Positions 13,801 to 25,800 of a stretch of DNA of 64,000 bases are shown piece after piece (within the stretch, counting starts at the first letter, position 1; the number at the start of each line of letters is the position of its first letter). The notes beneath the pieces were generated by a model that worked only from the letters and a program-made list of their open reading frames with translations, was not told the DNA's origin and ran no database searches. The stretch covers positions 372,001-436,000 of the forward strand of contig VWZF01003402.1 of assembly GCA_013396755.1 (NCBI GenBank), in the 5' to 3' direction. The DNA is from Sclerurus mexicanus (Eukaryota > Chordata > Aves > Passeriformes > Furnariidae). The position numbers and the translations under genes are program-made.

Positions 13801-16800
13801 TTCTCTTTTTTTCATGATTTTTATACGTATTCACATCTTGTCCATTTGAAACTAATTTCTCTTGTTGTGCAGTATGAAACATTGTATTAAGGTCTGGATG
13901 AATATTTTCTCTTGTCTAGAAATCAATTTTCCTTTTCCAGGGAAAAAGTGTTAGTTTATTTGTATTGATATGTTTAAATGTTTGTGGTGTTTTCCACTTT
14001 CTTCCACATCTTTAGTTTCTCTTTCCTGACAATGTATTGTTGCAGGAACACTCTTTCAAGTGCTGTTCAGAAGGCAAGGTGTACATTATATTTTGGTATG
14101 AGAGATACTCAGTACAGCTTAATTCTATTTCAAGGCCCTTTTTCTTCCCCTTACCTGAAAATTTCTCACATTAAAGTTTTATTTGTTAGAAAAATGTGAG
14201 ACAATGGATACACTATAAAGGGTGTGTACATAGGTCCTTGAAATTTTACCAATAGAGAGTTGTTTAATTTGAGTGGGAAGTATTGATTTCTGAGAATAGG
14301 GACTATTATTCAGAAGTATTCTTTGAAATACAAGCTTCTAAACCATAGGTGGATCAATCTTGGATGAATTAAGTGCATCTAGTTTCCAGCAGTTGCAAAG
14401 TTCTAGCAAGTTTAGCATGCTTTATGAAGTCTGTATCTAAAAAATACATTCTGATTAGGACACATCCTGATTGTTTTGGATTTACTTTATGAATTACTGG
14501 CATCTAGCTAGTATAGAATATCATCAATTTGAAGAATTGCTATTTTTGCTTCTTCAGGGTTTTCTAAGATCTTCGTAAGTATCAAGTGTTTGATAGATTT
14601 ACTATGGTAGGAATGCTGTGAAGTTTAGAATGAGTTTTTGTCATGTTGAGTGCTGTGTGCAGAAATTTAAAATCTTCCAATTTGGTACATAGATGGAAGT
14701 ATCCTGCTGCTGCTCTCATTAAGTACCCTGCTACTCTCATTTGGTATGGTTTAAAAAAAAAATGGCAGCAAAAAAACTTGTGATTTTGTGGATAAGGATT
14801 CATATTCTGTTCTGAACATGAAATAAATATTCTTCTTGACAAAGAGGGACTACACTGGTGCTTTTTCTGACTGTGCATGTATATTTGCACTTATAAATGA
14901 GGAAATCTAAGTAACTTCTGATTTTAATTGTTGAAATGTATTGATTCTGGCTTTAGATTCGATCTTAAATTCTAATGAAAATACTTGGAAATTTTCTTTT
15001 GAGATTTTTCCTTTCATGGCAAGCACACTAATGAGAATGGAATTGATTTTATTTGATGAAATCGTAGAAGTTTATTATCTTTTTAATTTTCATTATATTT
15101 TTAAATGTTTTTCATAACTCCTGGTTTTCCTAAGATATAAAGCATGAGTAAAATCAGTCACAAATTTTAATTATCTGTTTTCTAAATACACTTTAAAGTG
15201 TACTACATAATTGGATGTTTGAGACTGAGTATCACTCATGTGCTTTTTGTGCATGCACAACTGTACATCTAAGGCACTAATGTGTTTTTCACTATTAAAA
15301 TCTTGTGCCTCTTTCTCAATAAACATGTGTGGAATAACCATCAAGAGGTTCTTTAAGACAAGAGCAAAAAACAGAAATAATGAAATGGTTGCAGACAGTA
15401 CCATGCAATGGTACAGCTTCCACTGTTGTAACATTTTTCTAACAAAATGTCTTTTTCTTCTTGGTAGAGAAAAATGAGAAAGGTAGCGTGAAAGCAGGCA
15501 ACCTGAAGTACAAAGAAGAACCATCAAAACTGCTGTCTGGAAACAAATTTCAAGACCGTTATTTTGTGTTACGGGAAGGAAATTTACTTCTTTATAAGGA
15601 TATGAAGGTACAGCAGACAAACTCTCCACCAAACTCTGTAGTACTCACTTAAGCTGGAAACTTCTAGCATCTGAGGTTGAAGTAGAAGATTTTTATCTTG
15701 CTCTTTCACAGGTGCATTAGTAAAATGAGTCTTTAATTTTGCTATTGTAGTTATGTGTTACTATAAGCTTTAAAACTAAAAATAAAACAATGTTTAGAAA
15801 TGCCTATAGTTTATGCTGTCACGAAGTTTTTTGAAAACCTACTGAAGAGAGCGGTAATATGGTAGTAGAAGTAATATGGAACTTAAGTGAGCTGCATGCC
15901 ATTTTTTTTTCCTTATTTACATAAAGCCTTTAAAAATTACAACCAACAGGGTTCTTATACCTAGTCTCATGATAGAAGAAATTATAGGAAACAAAAACTC
16001 TCAATACACTAGCAAAATCTTTCCTTGCTTCCCTAAAATAATTTTGATAGTTATTGATATTTTGATAAGTATTGATAATTAGATATGCCTCAGTATTCTG
16101 CAGAAGCAAACTTTGTCATACTTAATAGCATGGTAGGTTCAGTTTTAAGTATTTTATGACAGTTTTCTTAAACCAGTGGTTTTGGTTCTGGTATTAAAGC
16201 ATAAAGTAAATAATACTAATTGTCAACTATATTTTCATTTTATTTTTGATAATTCTGGTTTTAAAAAAAAAGTTTCAAGTGCTTTTATTTTTGGTGACTG
16301 GTGGTTTTTCCATTCAGCAAATATAGATGTATACTTGCTGACCTTCATAAAGTACTTTTTTAAAGACTTATCTCTTGCTAAGGTAATCTAGTGCACCGTG
16401 TTTTCTTGTAATGCTGTGCATATGATCTTAACTAGAATGACCCCAGAATGTCAAAAATTTTGTCTCATAATTTACTGCTAAAACTCAAACCAGCACACAT
16501 GTGAGAGTAAATTAATATGCCCATAAAATTTTAATTAGTATTCTGGAAAGAGTTTATGATAGGATTATTGTGCTGCTTTATAATCTCCTTTTTTAAGCCA
16601 TTCTGATTTATAAAATGTTGAATTTTCCAGCTCAGGCGGAGATTGCCTTTGCATTTAGCAATGGCTTTACCTTTGTTTTTTGAAAAAAGCAAATGGAAAT
16701 ACCATTCTGACCAAATAGTGTATATCAGCTTGTTTTATTTTCTTTGAGAGATGTTCATCTACTGCTAATAATCTTGGTTTAATTTTATTCATAGTTAGAA

Positions 16801-19800
16801 ATGAATAGTAGAAAAGCTTGACATTGTAGATGGAAAATTGTATTTTATACATGCATGTACTAATTAATTTATAAATTCTCATTAACAGCAAATTAAGTTT
16901 GTATATGCAGTTGGAGATATAGTCTGTTGTTTCTCTTGTTCAAGAGCAATTATCAAAAAAGTGAAAAGTTTCCATGAGCACTGTTTATTAAACTACTATA
17001 TTGTGTTGATTGAAATAATGTTCTGTTGTTGAGACAAGCTGACAGACAGACAGATGCCTTCCTTGAGATATGTTTTTGTAAGAAGTATACGGTTGTTTAA
17101 CTAAATAGTGTGTTTTGCAGGGAAGTTTTTTCATCCTTGGCAATACCCTTCTTTTGAGCACGAAGTTACACAATACCAACCATAAAAGTGTTGTGTGATT
17201 TTTTGTTTTGTTTTGTTTTCTTAAGTGTTCATGCCATCTCAGATTTGTCTCTTTTCCCCCACACTGGAGTGTTAGAGATTGAAAGCTGCAGAAGGAGAAA
17301 TTGAAAATCCATGAACAGTAAACACTAAGAAGTATCTTTTTGTATAAGATTTGTTAAGTTACTTGATGGTTTTTTTTCCTAAATTTTTCCTAAAAAGCTA
17401 AAACACTTGACCTAAAAGTACTAAAGGGATGTTATTGTGTCATGTTAGATGTTAGTTGTGCTCTGTAGTAGAATGTCGTGCATGAGATCTTTATTGTCTG
17501 CTTTCAGCACTTCATCTTCCAAGCATGTTCAGTTCTCATACCCAGTGTGGGTGCACGTCTGTTGTATGTTGGCAAAAGGTAGTTTGTTCAAAAAGAAATA
17601 AGGGAGGAAGAAACTCCAGATCTCTAGTCCACCTCCCTGCGCACAGCAGGGGTAGTAACTGAGGTCAGAACATGTGGTTGATTCAGTTAAGTCTCGAAAA
17701 ACTGAGAATGAAGATCAAGTGTGAGGTGCTGCATCTGTATTGGGGCAATCCCTGGTATCAATAAGATTTGTTAAGTTACTTGATGGTTTTATAGGCTGGG
17801 ACATAAGCAGATCATGAGCTGCCAGGATGAGCCTTGCCAAGAAGGACTTGAGGGTGCTGGTGGATGAGAGGCTGGACGTGACCCAGTAATGTGCACTTGC
17901 AGCTCAGAAAGCCAATTATATCCTGCGCTGCATCAAAAGCAGTGTAGCCACCAGGTCAAGGGAGGTGATTCTGACTCCCTGTTCCACTCTGGTGAGACCC
18001 CATTTGGGGTATTGCATCCAGCTCTGGGGTCCCCAGCACAGGAAGGACATGGACCTGTTAGAGTGAATCCAAGGGAAGGTCTCCAAGTTGATTAGAGGAT
18101 GGAACACCTCTCCTATGAGGAAAGACTGAAAGAATTGGGTTTCTTCAGCCAGAAAAAGAGACAGCTTAGGGATGACCTAATTGTGGCCTTCTGAAGGGAT
18201 CCCACAAGACAGACTTTACAAGTGCATATAGTGACAGGACAAGGAGGAATGGCTTCAAACTGAAAGAGAGTAGGTTTAGATTAGATAGTAGAAAGAAATT
18301 CTTTACTGTGAAGGTGGTGAGACACTGGAACAGGATGCCCAGAGAAGTTGTGCATGCCTCATCTCCATAAGTGTTCAAGGCCATGTCAGATAGCGCTCTG
18401 AGCAACGTAGTCTAGAGAAAAGTGTTTCTGTCTATGTCAGAGGGGTTGGAACTAGATGATCTTTAAGGTCCCTTCAACCCCAAACGATTCTGTGATTCTA
18501 TAATCTGAAGCAAGTTGTCCATTCCATAGAAGAGCCCCTTTAACAGAGGGCAGCCCCACCTCTCATTTTCCCTGTCTCTCCCAAAGAGTTTGTATTCATG
18601 TATTACAGCACTCCAGTTTTTTGAAGTAGCACAACATCTTCATTACTCTAATTGTGTTACGGTTTTGTGATTTCATGTAAACCTTAAATTCTTAATCTGT
18701 CTGCTTCCAGTAATAGTGATTGGTACACTTTTTTAATGGAAAAGAAAGAGGAAAAAACCTCTAATGATTTAGTAGAAAAGAGGGGTGCAGTCCATGAAAG
18801 AGGCCAAACTGTGAAGTCAGTAATGTGGCATTTTCTTTTGCACATTTCTGATACAATAATTAGAATCTTATTTTTATTTGCAGGCTAGCAAACCTGAAAA
18901 AGTGTTGCCTGTCAATTCCCTGAAGGTTTATCTTGGAGTGAAAAAGAAAATGAAGCCACCAACAAAGTAAGAATAGAATAGAAAAGAAGTTAAACAGTGT
19001 AGCAAGGTACTTGTATCATCAAGAAAGGGGAGCATAAAACATTGTGGAACAAGGAAAAGTCAAGAAGCCAATAGCAGTATGCTGAATTAAATTATCCTCT
19101 ATAATATTATTTGTTCTGTTCCTATCTCTGTTTTCAAGTTACATGTTAACTCTTCTGTGCTAGGAAATTACTTTATTGATTGGCTTTTTGTAATCTGAGG
19201 TGTATTTATTATCTCTTGTGGATACGTTAGCTCCTAGCTCACTTAGTTTTGTGGTATGTGTCCTGCATTTCATTGGTGGGCACACCTTCCTTGCTTTTAG
19301 TAGTAGTTCCTGTTGTTCAGTAGAGTATTTTCTGTTTTCAGGATCTTTGTTATTTTGATGTTTCTTCTAGCTGAAGACTACAGTGCCCTTTACAAACATC
19401 AGTGACTATGTCTCTGGAAAAGAGCAGTGAAAAAGGACACCTGTTTTTCTCAGATGTTTCCAGTTCTTGTTCGGTCAAAGCTTTGAGTCACTGAGACAAT
19501 GCATGTAGGATTTTATCCCAGGGGGAGTCCAGGTTGGCTGTAGCCTTTAAACAGATCTGCTTGAACTTTTCCTTTACAGTTGGCAAATCAAAACACCCCA
19601 AAAATGTCTGTAACTTTCAAAGCTTAGCTGTTTTAAAGAAAAAGTTCATGGGGAGTTTTGTGTTTTGGAGGTTTTTATCTTGGGTTTGTTTTTTTTCTTT
19701 TGTTGTTGTTTTGGGGATTTTTTTCTGTTTTAATAAGTTAAGCACAGAATGAGCAGATTAGTCCAAAACAGGAGTAAAATGATTATGTAAATGAGTCTTT

Positions 19801-22800
19801 GCAGGTGGGTTTTTTCCTTCGGTTTTATTTTAATTCTACTTTCAAAAGCGGAGCTTACCACATCTCTTCTGGATCTCTGGAAGTGTCTGTGTTTGTTTCA
19901 CCTCAGAGGCTTTATTGTGCACCCACTGTCTTTTTGTTTTCCCCGTAACTATAAAATTCCTATAAACTCATTTGATTCCTTTTGTTTATGGTGCAAGCGT
20001 ACCTCTCTTCCCTCTGTGATTTCCACAGTATGGTGGACTCTCTACTAGGGCAGTTTTACTGCCAGCATCTTTCAGAAAGTACAACCACAGCCAAAATGAG
20101 GCAAGTAGTTAGGCACCATCTGCAGGGCTTGGCTATAAACCTTTGTCCAGAACTGAATGTTCATTACTTTTGAATTAACTGTGAGAAAATGAGAAAAATC
20201 CATCCTCAAAACCACAATTCATTGTAGATATACACTACCCATTTAAACTTTTCAATTTAATTTTATTTTTTTCAACTTAAAAGAACTGTATAAAGGTAAT
20301 TAATCCCTGCAGTTTGAGGAATATGTCCCTGTCTTGAGTTTATGGAACTAATTTTTGAAAATCTTCTTTCTTTCAGCTGGGGACTTGCAATATTTTCTGA
20401 AAAGCACCAGTGGTAGGTAAACATGAAACACATGATTGGTTTGTCTTTACTGTCTAGTATTTGTAGAAATGTTCAATTGCAAAATAAGTGTCTTTGAAAA
20501 CTAATGGGCATTATTTTGCTTGCATGTTGACTTCTTGCTATGGCTTTTTTAAGTAAAGAAACCCTCTTAATTCATATGTTTTGTTCATCTTTTGGGATTA
20601 GGTGTCTGGCTTCCTTCTGTAGCCAGAAAGCAAACAATAGTCATAAAGTTAGAATGATGGATTTTAATCTTGTGCACGTGTTTGAAATGAATCATGGGCA
20701 TTATCTTGAAAATGATAACTTGATTTATTTATGTGTCCCTATTTTTTCTGGGAGTGCTAATAATAAATATAGACAGCATGAATGAAGGTAGGAAATGTTT
20801 GAAGTTGTTTAGAAGCCTATTCTTTAATATTTAACTGCAACAGGAGTTTTTGTTGTTTTCCTTGTTGTGTATTGTGTTCTAGGTATATATGTTGTGATGG
20901 ACAAGATGTACAGATGGAGTGGATGATCAGCATTTTTATTGCACAGGTATTAATCTGATCAAAGAAATATAACTTATATTGCTCTTATGAAAATCCCATT
21001 AAACAATATGTATGTGTTAGATATTACATTCAGTGTTTCTGGAATACTTAATGTAATAAAGCTGCCAAAAGATGGGTCTTAGTGTGTGAAGACTATGAAT
21101 GCTTTGAGAGTGAGAAGAATATTAGATTCTAGCATCATTTCTGCACCCCACCCCGCTGTGTTGTAGAGAAGCTGGTTAAAGCAGGAAAACTCATTTCCTT
21201 TGAGGAAACTTCATGTGGGTGAAATTCTGGCCACTGACCTAAAGGATGTATCTGTGTGCCACAACACCTGAGTGCTATTTCTTTCCTCACTAGTTTGGGG
21301 GCTGCTAAAGTAGTCATGAAAGAAGGACGTCCTGTATAAAAGCGTTGTGGTGTGAAGTACCCTGTTGAAGAGCTGTGCCAATATGGCTCTATTCCTCTGG
21401 TATCCAAGTCAGCTTAGTTAACAGTGACAATTCATTGTGTTGGGTAGGCATGACCCTAAAGTACTCTTCTTCTTGATACTACATTGTAAGGAGGATGTAT
21501 GTTTGAGTGCCATATAACACATTCTTGGAAATGGAGCTTAGTATGTATATAGGATAAATGGAATAAGAGAGATGGGACGAATTCAACCTGACAGGAGACT
21601 GGAACATAATTTAAGGTTTTTACAGGATTTTGTATCTGTGTTGGATTTTTCTTGTCTTTCCCATGATGTTCAAGGAGCTTTACGAAATATCACTGTGAAT
21701 AAACATTGCTAGATTTATGATTACATGTGAGCTTTATGAGTTCCATAAAGTGGGCTGGGCACAAGACCATTCAAGTATGTATTTCTTAGAGGCTTTCTAA
21801 AACAGAATCTAACTTTCATAGGTAGTAGGGCTATCTATGTGTAATGCATACCTTCAAAGTAAGACTTTCAAATTCTTGTCTTATTCAGTTCCCTTAACTT
21901 CCCGTAACTGTAGTAGTTTCCATGGAAACAACCACCAGTTCTGGCATACATCTCATGGGCATAATATGAGCGGTGTCACAACAAATAGGCTCAGAGGTTA
22001 TTGATATAGGATACTTAGAAATAACTCATGCAAGCTTGGTAACTGTTGAAATCTTTTTGATGTAAAATCACAAGAAAGGCCATCTGTTAGGATTCTGCTC
22101 AGGTGCTGTGGGATGTAGAATGTTCCTTTGACAGTATAGATAAAAAACTGAGTGTCACTGCTCAATGTTCAGGATAATTTTTTCTAACAAAAATTAAATT
22201 TATAATTTTATGTGCATTAAAAAAATTTCTATGAATTTGTACTGTTTTTTAAAAACTATTCCAATGAATGAACAGTGCAATGAATTAGCAGTACTAATGT
22301 GCTACACTAAGAGGGTTTTTTTGGTTTGGTTTGGTCTTTTTTATGATTTGATTTTTTTTATCGCATTCTGGACATCAGTAAAGTCAGTCTGTAAACTCCA
22401 TGAGAAATGGCATGCTAATGATGCAGAGGTTTTTTTCTTATTGCAATCTACTTTAAGTTACAGAGAAGATCTCAGTGAGAATGCAATGGCTCAGATTGGT
22501 AAATCTTGCTAGAAGTTCTCTAAAAAGTTTTGTATCAGACAGCAGCAGACAATTATTATCACACTATCCTATTTCTAAACCAGAAAACTGTAAAGGTCAA
22601 CTGAAGCTATTTCTATTTAGAATTTTCAAGTTGAGACCATCTTTAGAGAAAACCACTTGTTTTTTACCTTTTATGTTATCATTGTATTTGAACACAATGT
22701 TAGAGGGACTGCAGGCAGTATTTTCTTTGTGAGTGGAATAACTTAAATTACAAATTGAAAAATACTGTAAAGTAGGTTTTGAAGTGTTAAGACATTACAA

Positions 22801-25800
22801 TTAGATGCAATTAGGAGGGACATAAACCAATGTTACTGTGTTCCTCAGTGCTTGAGCAGAGTAAGACTTTATTGGAAATTAATATTTATTATTTATTGGT
22901 AATTAATTACTATTGTTATATTTTTTCCCATTTTCTGATAGTGTCGTATAAATAGCGCAGAGAATATAAATAGCAAAGTGTAGGTACCTACCCCACTGTA
23001 ATCTAGTGACGAGTACTTTTGATACAGATGATCAAGTTAACCCAGAGGTTATTAAACTATTTCAAGCTGATAAATATTGAGAGTGTTTGAAGGAGGACCA
23101 ATGTTTCTTTCAGTTCTGTGCAAAATTATCCTGAAAAGCATGGATGAAACTTGATTCTTGAATTCTCTAATAGTTCTGTACAAAATCACTTAAGAGCATA
23201 CAAAGCATACAGTTGGACTTAATTTTTATATGAGGATGGATGCTTACAGTTCTTCCAGTTCTGTTGGCTTTGATCAACTAGAGGCACATTATACTACCAT
23301 GAAGTGCTGTTGAACAGATGGGTCAAGACATTTTTTATGTGGCATAATATGTTGCTAGTATCTCTGATGTACTTTCCCAGCAATTTATTTTAAGAAATGT
23401 TACAGGCACAAAATGGAAATCGGGCTGCTTAACTGACAGGGATAGTTTCCTTAAGCTTCCTAGGAATTAAGGGAGACAGTGTTCTTCAGAGGCTGATTAA
23501 AGTTTCTTGGTCACTTTCTGGATTGCATTTGTTTCTTGTATCCTGATCCACGATAAACTGATTTTAGCTGACAAGAGCAACTCTTTCAGCTAATACCTTC
23601 TCGCTTCATTGGAAGAAAATGTTCTTAATGCTCACTAGGGAGAACTCTGATAACAGACTTTTACATCACCCTGGTCAGCACCATGTGTGAGTTTTTTACT
23701 CCATAAAGACGGGAATTTATAAAATACTTTTTCGGAATTTGAAATTGGGGCTCCAGATTTCTAGACTGTGACTGTAAGTCAATAATCACTGATTCTGATG
23801 GCTTTTTAATGGTAATGCTGTTTTCACTTGCAAACCACCTGCAAGTATGATCATAGCTCCATAACTGTTTTAAAATACAGTCTTGAAGAGACTTACTTCA
23901 TAGATTCACAGTTTTGGCTTCCCAGTTTCCTTTGGAGTTGTGCTGATGTAGCTGTACCCTTGGACATTCTCTCTGATTCCCAGATTCTCATGTTGAAGAT
24001 TCTTCAGTAAAATACTCTTGTGATACCTTGTCCTCAGACCTACATTTCTGGTTACCATTAACATCACAAGAGGACTGTGAGCTTCAAGCATATGTGCTCA
24101 AATTTGAAATATTCAGGTAGTGATTTATGATTTTTTTATTTCCCTTCTATTCCTAGTCTTGTTTTTCACTCAGAATGAAACTTCACATGTTCCCAAGACT
24201 GATCTCTTTCAGTAGAGCTGAAACAAAGACTGTTATTGAAGCCAGATCTGTGTATTTGTAGGTTGTGTTTTTGGAGTGTTCAGAATATCAAGCCATTTTC
24301 TTTTGGATAACATGTTGTTATAGTAGGTTAAGCAATTATTTTCTCCCAAACTGTTAATATAAATTTTCACAGAATCAGTTCATTTGAAAAAGACCCCTCA
24401 GATCAAGTCCAACCTATGACCAATGACCACCACGTCAATTAGGCCATGGCACTATGTGCCATGTCCGATCTTTCCTTAAACACCTCCAGGGACAGTGACC
24501 CACCCTGAACAGCCCATTGCATTGTCTAATCACCCTTTCTGTGAAGAAATTCCTCCTAATGTTCAGCTTAAACCTCCCCTGGTGCAGCTTAAGACTGTGT
24601 CCTCTCATCCTGTTGCTAGTTGCCTGAAGAGGCCTAGAAGAGTCTGATCCTAACCTGGCTACACCCTCCTTTCAGGTAGTTGTAGAGAGTGATAAGCCTT
24701 TTCTTCTCCAGGCTAAACTAGCCTAGCTCCCTCAGCTGTTTCTCATAAGACCTGTGTTCCAGACCTTTCACCAGTTCCATTTCCCTTCTCTGGACATGCT
24801 CCAACAGCGAAATGTCTTTCTTGGAATGAGGGGCCCAGACCTGGACACAGCACTTGAGGTGTGGCCTCACCAGTGCCACGTACAGAGGAAGAATCGCTTC
24901 CTTGGTCCTGCTGGCCACACTATTTCTGATACAGGCCAGGATGCCTTTGGCCTTCTTGGCCACCTGGGCACACTACTGGCTCATGTGGAGATGGCTGTAG
25001 ACTGACCCCCTCAGGTTCTTTTCCACTGGGCCACTTTCCAGTCACTCCCACTCTGCCTGTGGCATTGCATGGGGTTGTTGTGGTCAAAGTGTAGGACCTG
25101 GCACTTGGTCTTGCACATTTTGAAACATTTGTTTGCAAATTGGGATAATTTTATTTTATTTCAGAAACCTGTTGGAAGTCCTGAACCTATGCTTCTGTGG
25201 AATTTTGCAATTGTGAATCAAGTCAATGTATATGTTGAGTTTGATGATTATTTTCTATTTTTTAGAAGATAATTGTAATAATATTATGAAGGTAAGGTGT
25301 CTGATACCTGTAGAGACATTTTAGTTCTGTTCACTCAACATTGTGTAGCACTTACAAAATATCAAGATAATTTTAAGCATCATAGTGTTTTCCTCTTTCT
25401 CCCACAAGAGGAGGTTGTGGTGTTGTGAGATAGATAGCTTTTTCCAAGAGAGTTTTGTATACCAAAGAATGTTGTGTATTTATGAAATTCCACACCAAAA
25501 ATAAGGAATCATTTTGTTTTTCAGCATGCAGATATATGGCCACCTGCTGGAAAAGCAAGAAAACAGTCCATAACTAAAAGTCCAAGAATCAGAGGCTTAC
25601 CGCTAATTCCTATTCATCAGGAGAACACTTGTAAACTCAGAGGAAATATAGAAGTAAGTGGGGTTTAAACTTGGTGAGGAACTTCTAAATACAATGCTGT
25701 AATTTTGAATAATCCAGTACTAATGAACTCCCCAGAGCTGGATAAATATAAAATGTAGATGCTCTTATTATCAATGTCTCTTTCAGTGTTTTGTCATTAA

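Larger units (their letters stand above)
10500..15467 (+). other. ARAP2 intron c-d
   Basis: An intron of 4,968 bp. It contains a (TA)n microsatellite and a CR1 fragment (both listed separately) and then about 3.8 kb of AT-rich DNA with no recognisable repeat or gene. A short GGAT run lies at 13452-13466. Confidence 0.7.
15608..18883 (+). other. ARAP2 intron d-e
   Basis: An intron of 3,276 bp. It holds an intronic AATAAA at 15781, AT-rich filler, and a sense-oriented CR1 at 17710-18503 whose interior carries a copied piece of this same intron. A GTTTT run lies near 17200. No coding exon is seen. Confidence 0.7.

Noticed and set aside
15171..15632. 153-codon antisense ORF
   Set aside because: It overlaps ARAP2 exon d on the opposite strand and runs into intron. 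The sense frame is clearly the PH domain.
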